From Bradyrhizobium mercantei (GTDB lineage Bacteria; Pseudomonadota; Alphaproteobacteria; Rhizobiales; Xanthobacteraceae), in contig NZ_MKFI01000001.1 in assembly GCF_001982635.1 (NCBI RefSeq), positions 1,444,891 to 1,508,890 of the forward strand: a stretch of 64,000 nucleotides of DNA, in the 5' to 3' direction. The position numbers and the translations under genes were made by a program. Numbering within the stretch: the first letter of the stretch is position 1; each line of letters starts with the position of its first letter. Of the stretch, positions 15,622 to 24,152 are shown in pieces. Under the pieces are notes generated by a model. That model ran no database searches, was not told the origin of the DNA, and was given only the letters and a program-made list of their open reading frames with translations.

Positions 15622-16197
15622 TCAGCATTGCCGGTCCTTTGCGGGAACTCGATTGACCGTGGCAAGCCCATACATCAGCGCCAGCCGATCCAGGCATTCC
15701 TTGAGACGCCGTGCAAAATAGTCCTGCCAGCGCTGCGTGCGCAGTCCGCGTCGCTGTCCAACCTGCTCCATGGTCATGCCGAGGATCAAGACGTCGTGCA
15801 CCAGCGCCGAACCGTCAGCGCCAAGCTCGTGCTCGGCGCGGTTCAAACGCAATGTCGCCTGGCGCTGCCCCTCCGTGATCGCCTCGCGTTGCTGACCGCC
15901 ATCGACGTATTCGCGTGTCGTATCCACCGCGCGAGGGCCGCGCTCGGCCTTTTCCCAATCGTACTGGAAGGCCCGACCGCTCCGATACTGCGTGTCGTCG
16001 ATCTGCCGGTGTGCGTGCAGCCGTCCCAGCGGATCGCTACGGATCGAGCGAAACGCCACGATCTTATCGCCGGGCTCGAGCGCAAGGGGATCGTCCACCT
16101 CGATGGTCGCCACCTCGGCATTAAAGGGCAGATCCCGGGAGCACCGGTCATGTGTTCCTGCGGGATCGTATGGCTTCCGGCGTTTTGCGCGCGGCAT
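15622..16197 (-). CDS. Hypothetical phage-like protein (possible DUF6456-type)
   Basis: The 191-residue protein is basic at the N-terminus (MPRAKRRKPYDPAGTHDRCS). It has a central helix-rich part (YRSGRAFQYDWEKAERGPRA) and a C-terminal region MTMEQVGQRRGLRTQRWQDY that looks like a sigma-region-4-type helix-turn-helix. Proteins of this shape, including DUF6456-type ones, occur in alphaproteobacterial prophages next to gcrA genes. The start follows a strong GGAGGTAA. It lies downstream of the gcrA-like gene and is probably co-transcribed with it. Confidence 0.6.
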   Translation of the reverse strand: MPRAKRRKPYDPAGTHDRCSRDLPFNAEVATIEVDDPLALEPGDKIVAFRSIRSDPLGRLHAHRQIDDTQYRSGRAFQYDWEKAERGPRAVDTTREYVDGGQQREAITEGQRQATLRLNRAEHELGADGSALVHDVLILGMTMEQVGQRRGLRTQRWQDYFARRLKECLDRLALMYGLATVNRVPAKDRQC

Positions 16198-16291
16198 TGG
16201 TTACCTCCAAGACCTCTGATGATGGGCGCGCGGAGGCTTCCGCGCGACCGCGGTTGCGGGCCGACGTCCGTCGGCCGGGAGATGGATTCCC

Positions 16292-16852
16292 TCAGATGGC
16301 CTCGACGGCCTGAAGCCAGGCGTCGCTCAAGACTGGCCTCGCCGAGGCCTCGGGGTCGCGGCTCAGGTGAAAATGCGGGGAGCAGTAGCTCGAGTCCGGC
16401 CGGCACGGGTGACCGCAGAAGGTAACGGCTTCGCCGTCGGCATCCCCGCCATAGGGATAGCGGCAGTCTCCGCGCTTGAGGTCGAGCAGGGACAGGTGCC
16501 GCGGCTCGACTGCCGCGCAACGAAGCTGAGGCATCTCCTCCGGTTCGACGAAGATCTTCGGCCAGCGAAGCCAATCGGGCTTCAGCTCGGCCTGCCCCGC
16601 ACCGAGACGGCCGATCTTCGGAAGCTCCGGCAAGGCCGGTTTGGGCGGGTCGAGGTGCCCCGGCAGGGACGGCTCGAACCGACCGAGGCCCGCCAACCCC
16701 ATGCGCTGGGCCCGGCTGAGCGCCGCGTAACGTGTATAGGCCGTGTTGAAGGTTGCGTTGATCGCGTCAGCGATTTCCGAATAGGACAAGCCGCGGGCGC
16801 GCAGGTCCTGCAAGGCTGCCGAATGCTCCGGCAGCCAATTCATCATTTCCAT
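16292..16852 (-). CDS. GcrA family cell-cycle regulator (accessory copy)
   Basis: The 186-residue protein has both GcrA ends. The N-terminal HTH reads EHSAALQDLRARGLSYSEIA with NATF following. The C-terminal sigma-binding part has LLDLKRGDCRYPYGG, then FCGHPCRPDSSYCSPHFHL. The middle is Pro-rich and longer than in the core GcrA. GcrA binds RNA polymerase sigma-70 and activates promoters with methylated GANTC sites in Caulobacter and relatives; phages carry copies. This copy sits in a phage-like switch, divergent from an S24 repressor, so it is probably a phage-derived paralogue that redirects host transcription. Confidence 0.85.
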   Translation of the reverse strand: MEMMNWLPEHSAALQDLRARGLSYSEIADAINATFNTAYTRYAALSRAQRMGLAGLGRFEPSLPGHLDPPKPALPELPKIGRLGAGQAELKPDWLRWPKIFVEPEEMPQLRCAAVEPRHLSLLDLKRGDCRYPYGGDADGEAVTFCGHPCRPDSSYCSPHFHLSRDPEASARPVLSDAWLQAVEAI

Positions 16853-16895
16853 TCCAAATTCCCATTTTTGTCATTCCGCCGGCGCCTCGCACAAC

Positions 16896-16953
16896 TTCCG
16901 ATATTCCGAACAAAAAGTCAAGCTTGATTTCTGATAATCGTAACGGTAGTAAT
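16896..16953. promoter_or_regulatory. Back-to-back promoters with repressor operators
   Basis: Two divergent -35 boxes lie two bases apart: TTGACT on the minus strand (16916-16921) for the gcrA side and TTGATT on the plus strand (16924-16929) for the repressor side, with TAGTAA at 16947 as its -10 (17-base spacer). Each spacer holds a variant of the palindrome TTTCCGATNATCGGAAA: TTCGGAATATCGGAA (minus strand, 16896-16910) and TTTCTGATAATCGTAA (16928-16943). This is what an autoregulated phage-type switch would look like. Confidence 0.65.
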
Positions 16954-16979
16954 GTATCCAGGCTTGGAGAGGATGAAAC

Positions 16980-17615
16980 ATGCTGGATGCGGCACTGATC
17001 GAACGGGCACTGGAAAAGACAGGGAAGAGCAAAGGCGGGCTGGCCCGCGCAATGGGCGTTCGGGCCGGGGCGGTTTCCGAAATTCTTTCGGGAATCAGGT
17101 TGATCAAGGCATCGGAGATCGCCCCGATCATGGAATATCTGGAGCTGAACTCGGTCCCGATCGTGGGCCGGGTCGGCGCCGGCGCATCGATCCAGCCGGA
17201 GCTCGAGCAGGTACCGCCGGAAGGGCTCGGGGAGATCGAACTCCCGTTCCCGATGACGGAGGAGACCGTTGCTTTCGAGGTCTCGGGCGATTCGATGCTG
17301 CCGAAATACGAGAACGGCGACGTCATCGTGGTCTATCGCGAGCAGCGCTATCCGCTGTCGAGCTTCTACGGAGAGGAGGCTGCGGTCCGGCTGAAGAGCG
17401 GCGAGCGTTACCTGAAGACGATCGAACGCGGCAGTTCTTCCGGCACCGTCAACCTCAAGAGCTTCAACGCCAAGCCGATCAACGGCGTCAAGCTCGAATG
17501 GATCGGCGAAATCTGCGTCACCCTGCCCCGCGGCCAGATCGAAAGGCTGCGCGGCAAGACGGCGGCGAAGGGCCGCAAATCCACTTCCAAGGGCGGCCGA
17601 TCGTCCGAGAAGTAG
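16980..17615 (+). CDS. S24 family repressor (LexA/CI-like, HTH plus autoprotease)
   Basis: The 211-residue protein has an N-terminal helix-turn-helix (about 10-45, KGGLARAMGVRAGAVSEIL) and a C-terminal S24 protease domain. The catalytic Ser is in SGDSMLPKY (Ser105) and the Lys in GERYLKTIERG (Lys146). A candidate self-cleavage Ala-Gly occurs in RVGAGAS (67-68). In this family RecA filament contact triggers cleavage and derepression. GGAGAGG lies before the ATG at 16980. Palindromes resembling its expected operator lie in its own promoter, in the divergent gcrA promoter and downstream at 17708. Confidence 0.88.
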   Translation: MLDAALIERALEKTGKSKGGLARAMGVRAGAVSEILSGIRLIKASEIAPIMEYLELNSVPIVGRVGAGASIQPELEQVPPEGLGEIELPFPMTEETVAFEVSGDSMLPKYENGDVIVVYREQRYPLSSFYGEEAAVRLKSGERYLKTIERGSSSGTVNLKSFNAKPINGVKLEWIGEICVTLPRGQIERLRGKTAAKGRKSTSKGGRSSEK

Positions 17616-17677
17616 AGCGCTGCTTCGGCACCTGCCTGACCGATTCGGAGCACGAATCGGTCGGAGCGCCCGCCCGA

Positions 17678-17730
17678 ATTCCGATTATCGGCGACCCCTC
17701 TTGACATATTTCCGATTATCGGAAATAATG
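17678..17730 (+). promoter_or_regulatory. Strong promoter with palindromic operator in its spacer
   Basis: A consensus -35 TTGACA (17701-17706) is followed 17 bases later by AATAAT (17724-17729). The spacer is filled by the near-perfect palindrome ATTTCCGATTATCGGAAAT (17708-17726). A second copy of the core, TTCCGATTATCGG, lies just upstream at 17679-17691. It should be shut off when the S24 repressor is bound. Because the -10 lies at 17724, the ATG at 17728 cannot be the start of the next gene. Confidence 0.75.
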
Positions 17731-17763
17731 GTCGATGACAGTCAACGCATCGAACCATCAGGC

Positions 17764-18039
17764 ATGCAGTATTTTGTCGTCATGATCGACTATGGCCGCC
17801 GTGGCCGCGAGGCGATCGTCGATCCTGAAATGACACGGCGCGAGGTCGTCTCGCGGGTCGCATCGGGAGAATACACAAACATCAGCTTCATCCACGAGAT
17901 CGCCGAGTGCTCGGTCGAAGATGTCACGGTCGACATCCTTACCGAGGCCGCCCTGCCGGAGATCGCCCCGACCGGCGCCGACCTGCAGGCCAATACGCTG
18001 GATCACGCCCGTGACCTGCGCAAACACGAGCCGGTCTGA
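17764..18039 (+). CDS. Hypothetical 91-residue protein under the repressor operator
   Basis: The product reads MQYFVVMIDYGRRGREAIVD and later TNISFIHEIAECSVEDVTVD, with an acidic C-terminal half. No family is recognised. I start it at 17764 because the earlier in-frame ATG lies inside the promoter -10. The ribosome site is weak. Its promoter carries the palindrome expected for the S24 repressor, so it is likely induced together with the gcrA copy; it could be a phage anti-repressor or host-takeover protein, but nothing in the sequence proves that. Confidence 0.6.
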   Translation: MQYFVVMIDYGRRGREAIVDPEMTRREVVSRVASGEYTNISFIHEIAECSVEDVTVDILTEAALPEIAPTGADLQANTLDHARDLRKHEPV

Positions 18040-18204
18040 CCTCAGTCACGTGCCGATTGCGAAACCGTGATCTTTCTTGAGCCGACCACTTGGCCGGAAC
18101 CCGAAACGGACTAGATAGGGTTCACGCAGAGTCTATTCGGACCGGGCGTGGGTTCCCTCTAGATTGACGATTCGTTTTCTCGGGCCGGCAGATTTCAGCT
18201 TCAG

Positions 18205-19359
18205 ATGACTCCGACAACAAACGCCGAGATCGCGAAGGCCGATGGCGATCTCAGGATCGCGCTGCTGCTTGGCATCGCGAACTGGTTTCTGTTCCTGGAC
18301 CATATTCCGCACAACGTCGTCAGCGCGCTGACCATGCGCAACTTCGGCTTTAGCGGCGCCACCGACCTGTTTGTGTTCGTCGGTGGCTACACGACAACGC
18401 TGATCTACACGAGGATGGCCGCGGAACGCGGAATGCTGGTAGCGGCCACCCGCATCTTCAGGCGCGTGTGGCAGCTCTACGCGGCCTACATCGTTCTGTT
18501 CGTCATCTATGTCGAGTTGATCAGCTACGTTGCGGCCCGGACCGCGGCGCCCGAGATCATCAGCGAGTTCAACATCACCGGCTTTATCGATCACGGGATT
18601 CGAACGCTGATCTACGGCCTGTTCCTGCAGGCCAAGCCGCTCAATCTCGACGTGCTGCAACTCAGCATCGTCCTGATGGCGTTCCAGCCCATTGTCATAT
18701 GCGGGTTGTTCTATGTACCCAACGCGACGCTCGCCGGCTCCGCGGCGCTTTATGCGACCGCCCGCGTGCTCGACTGGAACCTGATGTCATACCCCGACGG
18801 ATACTGGTACCTGAACCCGTTCTGCTGGCAATTGCTGTTTGTGATGGGCGGCTGGCTCGCGCTGGTCGGCAAGCGGTACGCGCCCGAGATTCGCGCGATG
18901 CAGGCCATGCCGACGCTGCGCGCTGCGGCCCTGTTGTATCTGGTGTTCGCGCTCGCGATCGTCTCCAGCAGCGAGATCCCGGCCCTCGCCCAGATGATGC
19001 CGACTGAATTGAGTGATGTGCTCTTGCCCAGCGACCGGGAGGACATCGCGCCGCACCGCATCCTGCATTTCCTGGCCCTGACATTCCTGTTTACCTTGCT
19101 GGTGCCGTGCAATTGGGGGTACCTGCGCTCCTACGCCTTGCAGCCGATCATCAAGTGCGGCGAGGAGTGGCTCGCCGTGTTTTGTGCAGGCGTGTTCCTC
19201 TCCTTTGCCGCGCACCTGATCCTGATCACCGGCCCGAACTCGGTGATCAGGCAGGTTGTGGTCAGCGTCGCCGGCATCGCGGCGATGATTGCGGTTGCCT
19301 ACTACGTCTCGTGGTCGAAGCAGCAGGACAATAAATCGGCCGTCGGAGCTCATTCCTGA
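18205..19359 (+). CDS. opgC: OpgC family membrane protein (glucan succinyltransferase-like)
   Basis: The 384-residue protein has about ten transmembrane helices and starts with the OpgC family pattern RIALLLGIANWFLFLDHIPH, then FGFSGATDLFVFVGGYTTTL. The family transfers succinyl groups to osmoregulated periplasmic glucans in Brucella and Agrobacterium (OpgC). Ribosome site support for the ATG is weak, but family N-termini start close to here. The next gene is a convergent GH3 enzyme. The gene symbol reflects the family name; the actual substrate is not proven. Confidence 0.85.
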   Translation: MTPTTNAEIAKADGDLRIALLLGIANWFLFLDHIPHNVVSALTMRNFGFSGATDLFVFVGGYTTTLIYTRMAAERGMLVAATRIFRRVWQLYAAYIVLFVIYVELISYVAARTAAPEIISEFNITGFIDHGIRTLIYGLFLQAKPLNLDVLQLSIVLMAFQPIVICGLFYVPNATLAGSAALYATARVLDWNLMSYPDGYWYLNPFCWQLLFVMGGWLALVGKRYAPEIRAMQAMPTLRAAALLYLVFALAIVSSSEIPALAQMMPTELSDVLLPSDREDIAPHRILHFLALTFLFTLLVPCNWGYLRSYALQPIIKCGEEWLAVFCAGVFLSFAAHLILITGPNSVIRQVVVSVAGIAAMIAVAYYVSWSKQQDNKSAVGAHS

Positions 19360-19368
19360 ATTTGCTCC

Positions 19369-20685
19369 CTAGTCGATCAGCAAGGCGCGGCCCAGCCGCG
19401 TCTCGCTGTCGTGCAGCATTGCGGCGTCGAGCTCCCCTCGCGCGGCCGCATCGGTCGCACAAGCGAACAGACGGTAAAATTGCAACCCGTCATAGGCGAC
19501 CAGCAGGAGATCGACGCCCGCGTTCAACGCCTCCACGACCGCGGTGCAGACATCGTGCTGATAGATCGCGCCCATCACCAGATCGTCCGTCATGACGATG
19601 CCCTGGTAGTTCCAGGTCTTCCGGAGCAGCCCATCGACGACGACCTTTGAGTGCGATGCAGGCCGACCGGGGTCGAGCGCACTCACCGCGACATGCCCGA
19701 CCATCAGGCGTGCGCCGGTCGTTGACAGCACATCGCGGAACGGACGCCAGTCGGTCGCGTCCAGTTCGCCGACCGGCGTATCGAGATCGGCGTCGAAGTG
19801 GTGCGTGTCGGCGCGCACGCGGCCCAATCCCGGAAAGTGCTTCACCGTGGCGCTGACGCCTGCGGATTCGAGACCATGAATGTAGGCGCCTGCGACCGCG
19901 CTCACCTTGGCCGGGTCAGCGGAAATCGCCCGCTGATTGATCAGCGTATTGAAATCGAGCCGATCGTGCCTGGCGTCCGGCCGCAGGTCGAGCACCGGGG
20001 CAAGATTAAGATTGATGCCAAGCGACGCCAGTTCGCGTCCATGGATGCGGCCGAACTCCTCGGCTTTTGCCTTGCGCTCATCCGGCGCCAGGTCGGCCAA
20101 TGAGGCAAGCGCGGGCAGCCGCGTCAGCGGCGGCACGAGGTGTGAAACAATGCCGCCTTCCTGATCCGTCGCGACCATCAGTGGCGGCAGCCCCGCGGCC
20201 CCCCTCCTGGCCTGCAGCGCGGCGATTTCCGTCTTCAGCGCGTCAGCCGTCCTGCCGGCGACGTTGCGCCCGGTGACATAGATGCCGGCAATGAACCCCT
20301 TCTCCACAAGTGGCGCGACCTCGTCAAACGACCGGTAGCCGACGATGAAATGCTGTCCGAGCGACCGCGCGAGAACCGGCTCAGTCCGGAGAACACGGTG
20401 CTTTCGCAGCTCGAACACACCATGCGCGGCGAGCACCGCGAGCGGCGGCAGGCACCACAGGATGACCAGCAGCCTCCCCGCTAGCGTCCGCCTGCGCCAC
20501 CCGGTGCGGCGAACCAGCAAAAGCACGACGGCTGCGCTCGCCACCACGAGGAGAAGATTGCCCGTCCCGCGCAACGGGACCAGATACGGATCGTTGTTGC
20601 TGATGCCTGCGCAGACCAATACGAAGCCGACGATCCAGAGCAGGCTAATGCCGATGCTTTTGCTGACTTGCATGGGAGCACGCAT
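19369..20685 (-). CDS. Membrane-anchored glycoside hydrolase family 3 enzyme (NagZ-like)
   Basis: The 438-residue protein has an N-terminal hydrophobic region with about three helices (to about residue 75), then a GH3 domain: VATDQEGGIVSHL (about 175-187), KHFPGLGRVRADTHHFD (with the NagZ-type His of the catalytic dyad) and GIVMTDDLVMGAI carrying the nucleophile Asp. NagZ cuts beta-N-acetylglucosamine from muropeptides; it is normally cytosolic and about 340 residues. The membrane anchor is unusual and suggests a periplasmic-side role in wall or glucan turnover. Start is uncertain: two Met codons four apart, both with weak ribosome sites. Confidence 0.82.
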   Translation of the reverse strand: MRAPMQVSKSIGISLLWIVGFVLVCAGISNNDPYLVPLRGTGNLLLVVASAAVVLLLVRRTGWRRRTLAGRLLVILWCLPPLAVLAAHGVFELRKHRVLRTEPVLARSLGQHFIVGYRSFDEVAPLVEKGFIAGIYVTGRNVAGRTADALKTEIAALQARRGAAGLPPLMVATDQEGGIVSHLVPPLTRLPALASLADLAPDERKAKAEEFGRIHGRELASLGINLNLAPVLDLRPDARHDRLDFNTLINQRAISADPAKVSAVAGAYIHGLESAGVSATVKHFPGLGRVRADTHHFDADLDTPVGELDATDWRPFRDVLSTTGARLMVGHVAVSALDPGRPASHSKVVVDGLLRKTWNYQGIVMTDDLVMGAIYQHDVCTAVVEALNAGVDLLLVAYDGLQFYRLFACATDAAARGELDAAMLHDSETRLGRALLID

Positions 20686-20993
20686 GATGGAGAGGGACGC
20701 TCGGCCTCGTCCGTATCAGACGAGATTCACCAGCACGAGCCGATAAGCTGCGTCTGCACGCAATCTGCATAAGAATCCTGAACTCCTGCTGGCAGCGTTC
20801 TCACCCGCTGCACATGCAAGGCTCAATTTTGCCGGGCTGCGGGCCGGGTCTGATCCGCCCGCGATGGACGTAGCCAGATGAGCCGACCGTCTTGATGCCG
20901 ATCCGTTCTTGTCTCCCGCGGCAGTTGCCTTGTAAGACAATTGCATCAAGCGAGCGCAAAGGCGTGACCAGCACGCCGCATTCGGAGATCCCG
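20686..20993. other. Intergenic region before the CreB-like gene
   Basis: About 300 bases between a leftward gene and the rightward two-component pair. No gene is supported. It should hold the promoters of both; I did not find a convincing -35/-10 pair or inverted repeat. Confidence 0.4.
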
Positions 20994-21695
20994 TTGACCC
21001 ACCGAATTCTCGTCGTCGACGATGACCCGCATATCCGCGAGGTCATCCGTGTCGCCCTCAAGAAAGCCGGCATGAGTGTGACCGAAGCGCGCGACGGCAA
21101 GGACGCCCTGGCCCGATTTGCCGGCGAACGGCCGGACCTCCTCGTGCTCGACATCGGCATGCCGGAGTTCGATGGCCTCGACGTCTGCCGCGAGATCCGC
21201 AAATCGTCCGACGTGCCGATCCTGTTCCTTTCCGCCCGCGACGAGGAAATCGATCGCGTCCTCGGCCTTGAGATCGGCGGCGACGACTATGTGACCAAGC
21301 CGTTCAGTCCGCGCGAGCTCGTCGCGAGGATCAATGTCATCCTGCGGCGTCTGATGCCGCGTGCAGGTGCGATGCCGGAGGCGGCCGTGCTGTCGCGGGG
21401 ACAGCTTTCGATCGATCCCGAGCAGCACGTTGCGACCTTCGCCGGCACGGCGCTTCATCTCACCGCGATCGAATTCGGGATCCTGCGCGCCTTCCTGACC
21501 CGGCCGACGGCGGTGTTCAACCGCGAGCAGATCATGAGTGCGGCATATCACCTCAACATCCAGGTCTCCGACCGCACGATCGACAGCCACATCCGCAACA
21601 TCAGGGCCAAGCTCGCCGCGGCGCAGTGTGAGAACGTCATCGAGACCGTGCACGGCGTCGGCTTCAAGCTCGGGCGCTGCGAGCCCCCGGCATGA
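20994..21695 (+). CDS. OmpR-family response regulator (CreB-like)
   Basis: The 233-residue protein has a receiver domain (acidic pair in VVDDDPHI, phospho-acceptor Asp53 in LLVLDIGMPEFDG, KPFSPRE lysine) and a C-terminal OmpR/PhoB winged helix (about 130-230, ending in VSDRTIDSHIRNIRAKL and TVHGVGFKL). It has a TTG start at 20994 with GGAG before it; the open frame goes further left but has no family-like sequence there. The kinase gene overlaps its stop by ATGA. The pairing is like CreB-CreC, but the signal is unknown. Confidence 0.88.
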   Translation: MTHRILVVDDDPHIREVIRVALKKAGMSVTEARDGKDALARFAGERPDLLVLDIGMPEFDGLDVCREIRKSSDVPILFLSARDEEIDRVLGLEIGGDDYVTKPFSPRELVARINVILRRLMPRAGAMPEAAVLSRGQLSIDPEQHVATFAGTALHLTAIEFGILRAFLTRPTAVFNREQIMSAAYHLNIQVSDRTIDSHIRNIRAKLAAAQCENVIETVHGVGFKLGRCEPPA

Positions 21696-23284
21696 CGTCC
21701 TTCCGCGCCGACCAGAAGTGGCGACCGTCGCTCAGCTTCGTGATATTCACCGTGCTCGCCTTGGTCGCGATGCTGCCGCTGATGGGGCTGTTCTTCTTCC
21801 GCCTCTACGACAACCAGCTGATTCATCAGACCCAGGCCGAGCTGATCGCGCAGAGCCGCGTGCTGGCTGCGATCTATGCAACGGACGTGCAGGCGCAGCT
21901 CGACAAGGGCATCCCGCTCGGCGCGATCGTGCCGCCGGAGGCATTACCCGATCCCGGCGATCAGGTGACCCCGATCCGGCCTGCGCTCGATCTCGCCGGC
22001 AACGACTTGCTACGGCGACGGCCCGATGCGCTGCCTGCGCCAAAGCCCGCGGATCCGGCCTATGTCGAGATCGGTGCCCGGCTGATGCCCATCATCCTGG
22101 AGACGCAAAAAGTCACGCTTGCGGGCTTCCGCATCCTCGACCCGCAAGGCGTGGTGATCGCCGGTCGCCAGGAGGTCGGACAGTCGCTCGCCCATATCGA
22201 GGAAGTCGCCGCGGCGCTCGGAGGCCAGTACAGCGCCGCGTTGCGCATCCGCATGCCGGACAAGCCTCCGCCGCCGATCTATTCGATCAGCCGTGGCGTC
22301 GGCGTTCATGTCTTCTCCGCGATGCCCGTGATCGTCAACGATCACGTTGCCGGCGTGATCTACACGTCGCGAACGCCGAGCAACATCTTCGACCATCTCT
22401 ATCAGGAGCGCGGCAAGTTCCTGCTCGCCACATTGGCGGTGCTGCTGGCGACGGTTGCGATCGGGCTGATGTTCTCACGCACGGTCACCCGTCCGATGCG
22501 CGAGCTCGTCGATCGCGCCGTGCGGATCGGCCGCGGCGACCGCAACGCGTTTCGGCCGCTGCAGCACTATGGCACCCGGGAGCTCGCCCAACTCTCCGAT
22601 AGCTTTCTCGAGATGGCCCAGCAATTGTCGCGCCGCTCCGACTACATCGCCACCTTCTCGGCACACCTGACCCACGAGTTGAAATCACCGCTGACATCGA
22701 TCAGGGGCGCAGCTGAGCTGCTGCAGGATTCCCTCCAGAGCAAATCGGATATCCTGACCCGATCCGAGCAACAGAGCTTCATCTCGAACATTATTGGCGA
22801 CGTCGAACGGCTCGATGCGATGAGCCAGCGGCTGCGCGAGCTTGCGCGCGCGGAAAGTGCGCCGCAGAACGAGCAGACCCCTCTCTCGACCGTCATCGAG
22901 ACCCTGAAGAGCCGCTTTGCCGGGCGGACGATCGTGGCTAGCGGCAGCCTCGATCGCTCAATCGGGATGTCCGGCGAAAAGGCGCTGATCGTGCTGGCGC
23001 ATCTGGCCGACAATGCGTTCCGTCACAATGCGACATCCGTGCGGCTGGAGGCACGCGGCGAAGCTTCCATCATCAGCATGACGGTGAGCAACGACGGCGA
23101 CCCGATCTCCGATGCCAACAGCGACAAGGTCTTCGACGCCTTCTTCACCACCCGACGCGATAGCGGCGGCACGGGCATGGGGCTCGCCATCGCGCAGGCC
23201 GTCATGGCGACCCATGGCGGCACGATCCGTCTTTTACCATCCAGCCGGGGCGTCGCCTTCGCGCTGGAGTTCCCGGCCGTCTGA
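21692..23284 (+). CDS. Sensor histidine kinase (CreC-like)
   Basis: The 530-residue protein has a short cytoplasmic tail, a transmembrane helix (about 17-37), a long periplasmic sensor region (about 40-243), a second helix (244-262), HAMP linker, then the HisKA domain with HLTHELKSPL (His328) and an ATPase domain (N-box AHLADNAFRHN, G-boxes SGGTGMGLAIAQAV). The periplasmic region is PAS/Cache-like by its pattern (LDPQGVVIAGRQEVGQSL). It is coupled to the response regulator upstream. The stimulus is not readable; CreC responds to carbon state in enterics. Confidence 0.9.
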   Translation: MTSFRADQKWRPSLSFVIFTVLALVAMLPLMGLFFFRLYDNQLIHQTQAELIAQSRVLAAIYATDVQAQLDKGIPLGAIVPPEALPDPGDQVTPIRPALDLAGNDLLRRRPDALPAPKPADPAYVEIGARLMPIILETQKVTLAGFRILDPQGVVIAGRQEVGQSLAHIEEVAAALGGQYSAALRIRMPDKPPPPIYSISRGVGVHVFSAMPVIVNDHVAGVIYTSRTPSNIFDHLYQERGKFLLATLAVLLATVAIGLMFSRTVTRPMRELVDRAVRIGRGDRNAFRPLQHYGTRELAQLSDSFLEMAQQLSRRSDYIATFSAHLTHELKSPLTSIRGAAELLQDSLQSKSDILTRSEQQSFISNIIGDVERLDAMSQRLRELARAESAPQNEQTPLSTVIETLKSRFAGRTIVASGSLDRSIGMSGEKALIVLAHLADNAFRHNATSVRLEARGEASIISMTVSNDGDPISDANSDKVFDAFFTTRRDSGGTGMGLAIAQAVMATHGGTIRLLPSSRGVAFALEFPAV

Positions 23285-23294
23285 CCGGGTCGCC

Positions 23295-24149
23295 CTATTT
23301 CCTGCGCGACGCCAGGATCTTCTCGGCGGCACGCAGGTGAGGCTTATCCAGCATCTTGCCGTCCATCTTGGCGACACCCGACGGATTGTCGGCGAACGCG
23401 GCGATCACCCGCTCCGACCATGCGATCTCCTCATCGGTCGGCATGAATGCCGCGTTGACGACATCGACATGCTTGGGATGGATCACGGCCTTGGCGAGGA
23501 AGCCGTCCTGCCGCGCGGCGATCGCCTCGGCCTTCAGCGCATCGAGATCGTTGATGTCGGTCGCGATGGTGTCGATCGCCACCACCCCGGCCGCGGCCGC
23601 GCCGATCAGGCAGAGATCGCGGGCCAGAATGAAGGGTGAGTGATAGCGGCCGTCAGTGCGGTTGCGGGTAGCGCCGAGCGAGGCTGCGAGATCCTCCGCG
23701 CCCCACATCATGCCCCACAGCCGCGGGCTCATATTCTCGAAGTCGAGGATTTTCAGCACCGCGCGCGCCGTTTCGGTCGCGACCGTGACGATCCGTGTGG
23801 ACCCCTGCGGGATACCTGAAGCAGCCTCGAACGCATCGAGATAGAGCGCCAGCTTGTTGACGTCGGCGGCGCCGGCGCATTTCGGCAGCACGATGCCATC
23901 GGGCTTGCCGGGCATTACGGCGGCGAGATCGCCGAGCGTCAGGTCGGTGTCGAGCGCATTGACGCGGATATAGAGCTTCTGGTCCGGATTGCGCGCATCG
24001 AGCATTGCGCGCGTGATGCCGCGCGCGACGACCTTCTGGTCCGGCGCGATGGAATCCTCGAGATCGAGGATCAGCGCATCGGCCGCGGTCTTCTTCGCGC
24101 TCTCATATTTCCGGGTGCTGTCGCCGGGAACGAACAGGAACGATCGCAT
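23295..24149 (-). CDS. HpcH/HpaI aldolase / CitE-like lyase
   Basis: The 284-residue protein is a CitE-type TIM-barrel lyase: RSFLFVPGDSTRKYES at the N-terminus, LILDLEDSIAPDQK with the metal-binding Glu/Asp, LYIRVNALDT and MMWGAEDLAASLGA. The family cleaves acyl-CoA beta-hydroxy acids such as citryl-CoA, malyl-CoA or methylmalyl-CoA. It is the last gene of a leftward catabolic operon (CoA-transferase, enoyl-CoA hydratase, MaoC, lyase) and would fit as the C-C cleavage step after hydration. Which acyl-CoA it uses is open. Confidence 0.88.
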   Translation of the reverse strand: MRSFLFVPGDSTRKYESAKKTAADALILDLEDSIAPDQKVVARGITRAMLDARNPDQKLYIRVNALDTDLTLGDLAAVMPGKPDGIVLPKCAGAADVNKLALYLDAFEAASGIPQGSTRIVTVATETARAVLKILDFENMSPRLWGMMWGAEDLAASLGATRNRTDGRYHSPFILARDLCLIGAAAAGVVAIDTIATDINDLDALKAEAIAARQDGFLAKAVIHPKHVDVVNAAFMPTDEEIAWSERVIAAFADNPSGVAKMDGKMLDKPHLRAAEKILASRRK

Positions 24150-24152
24150 CGT

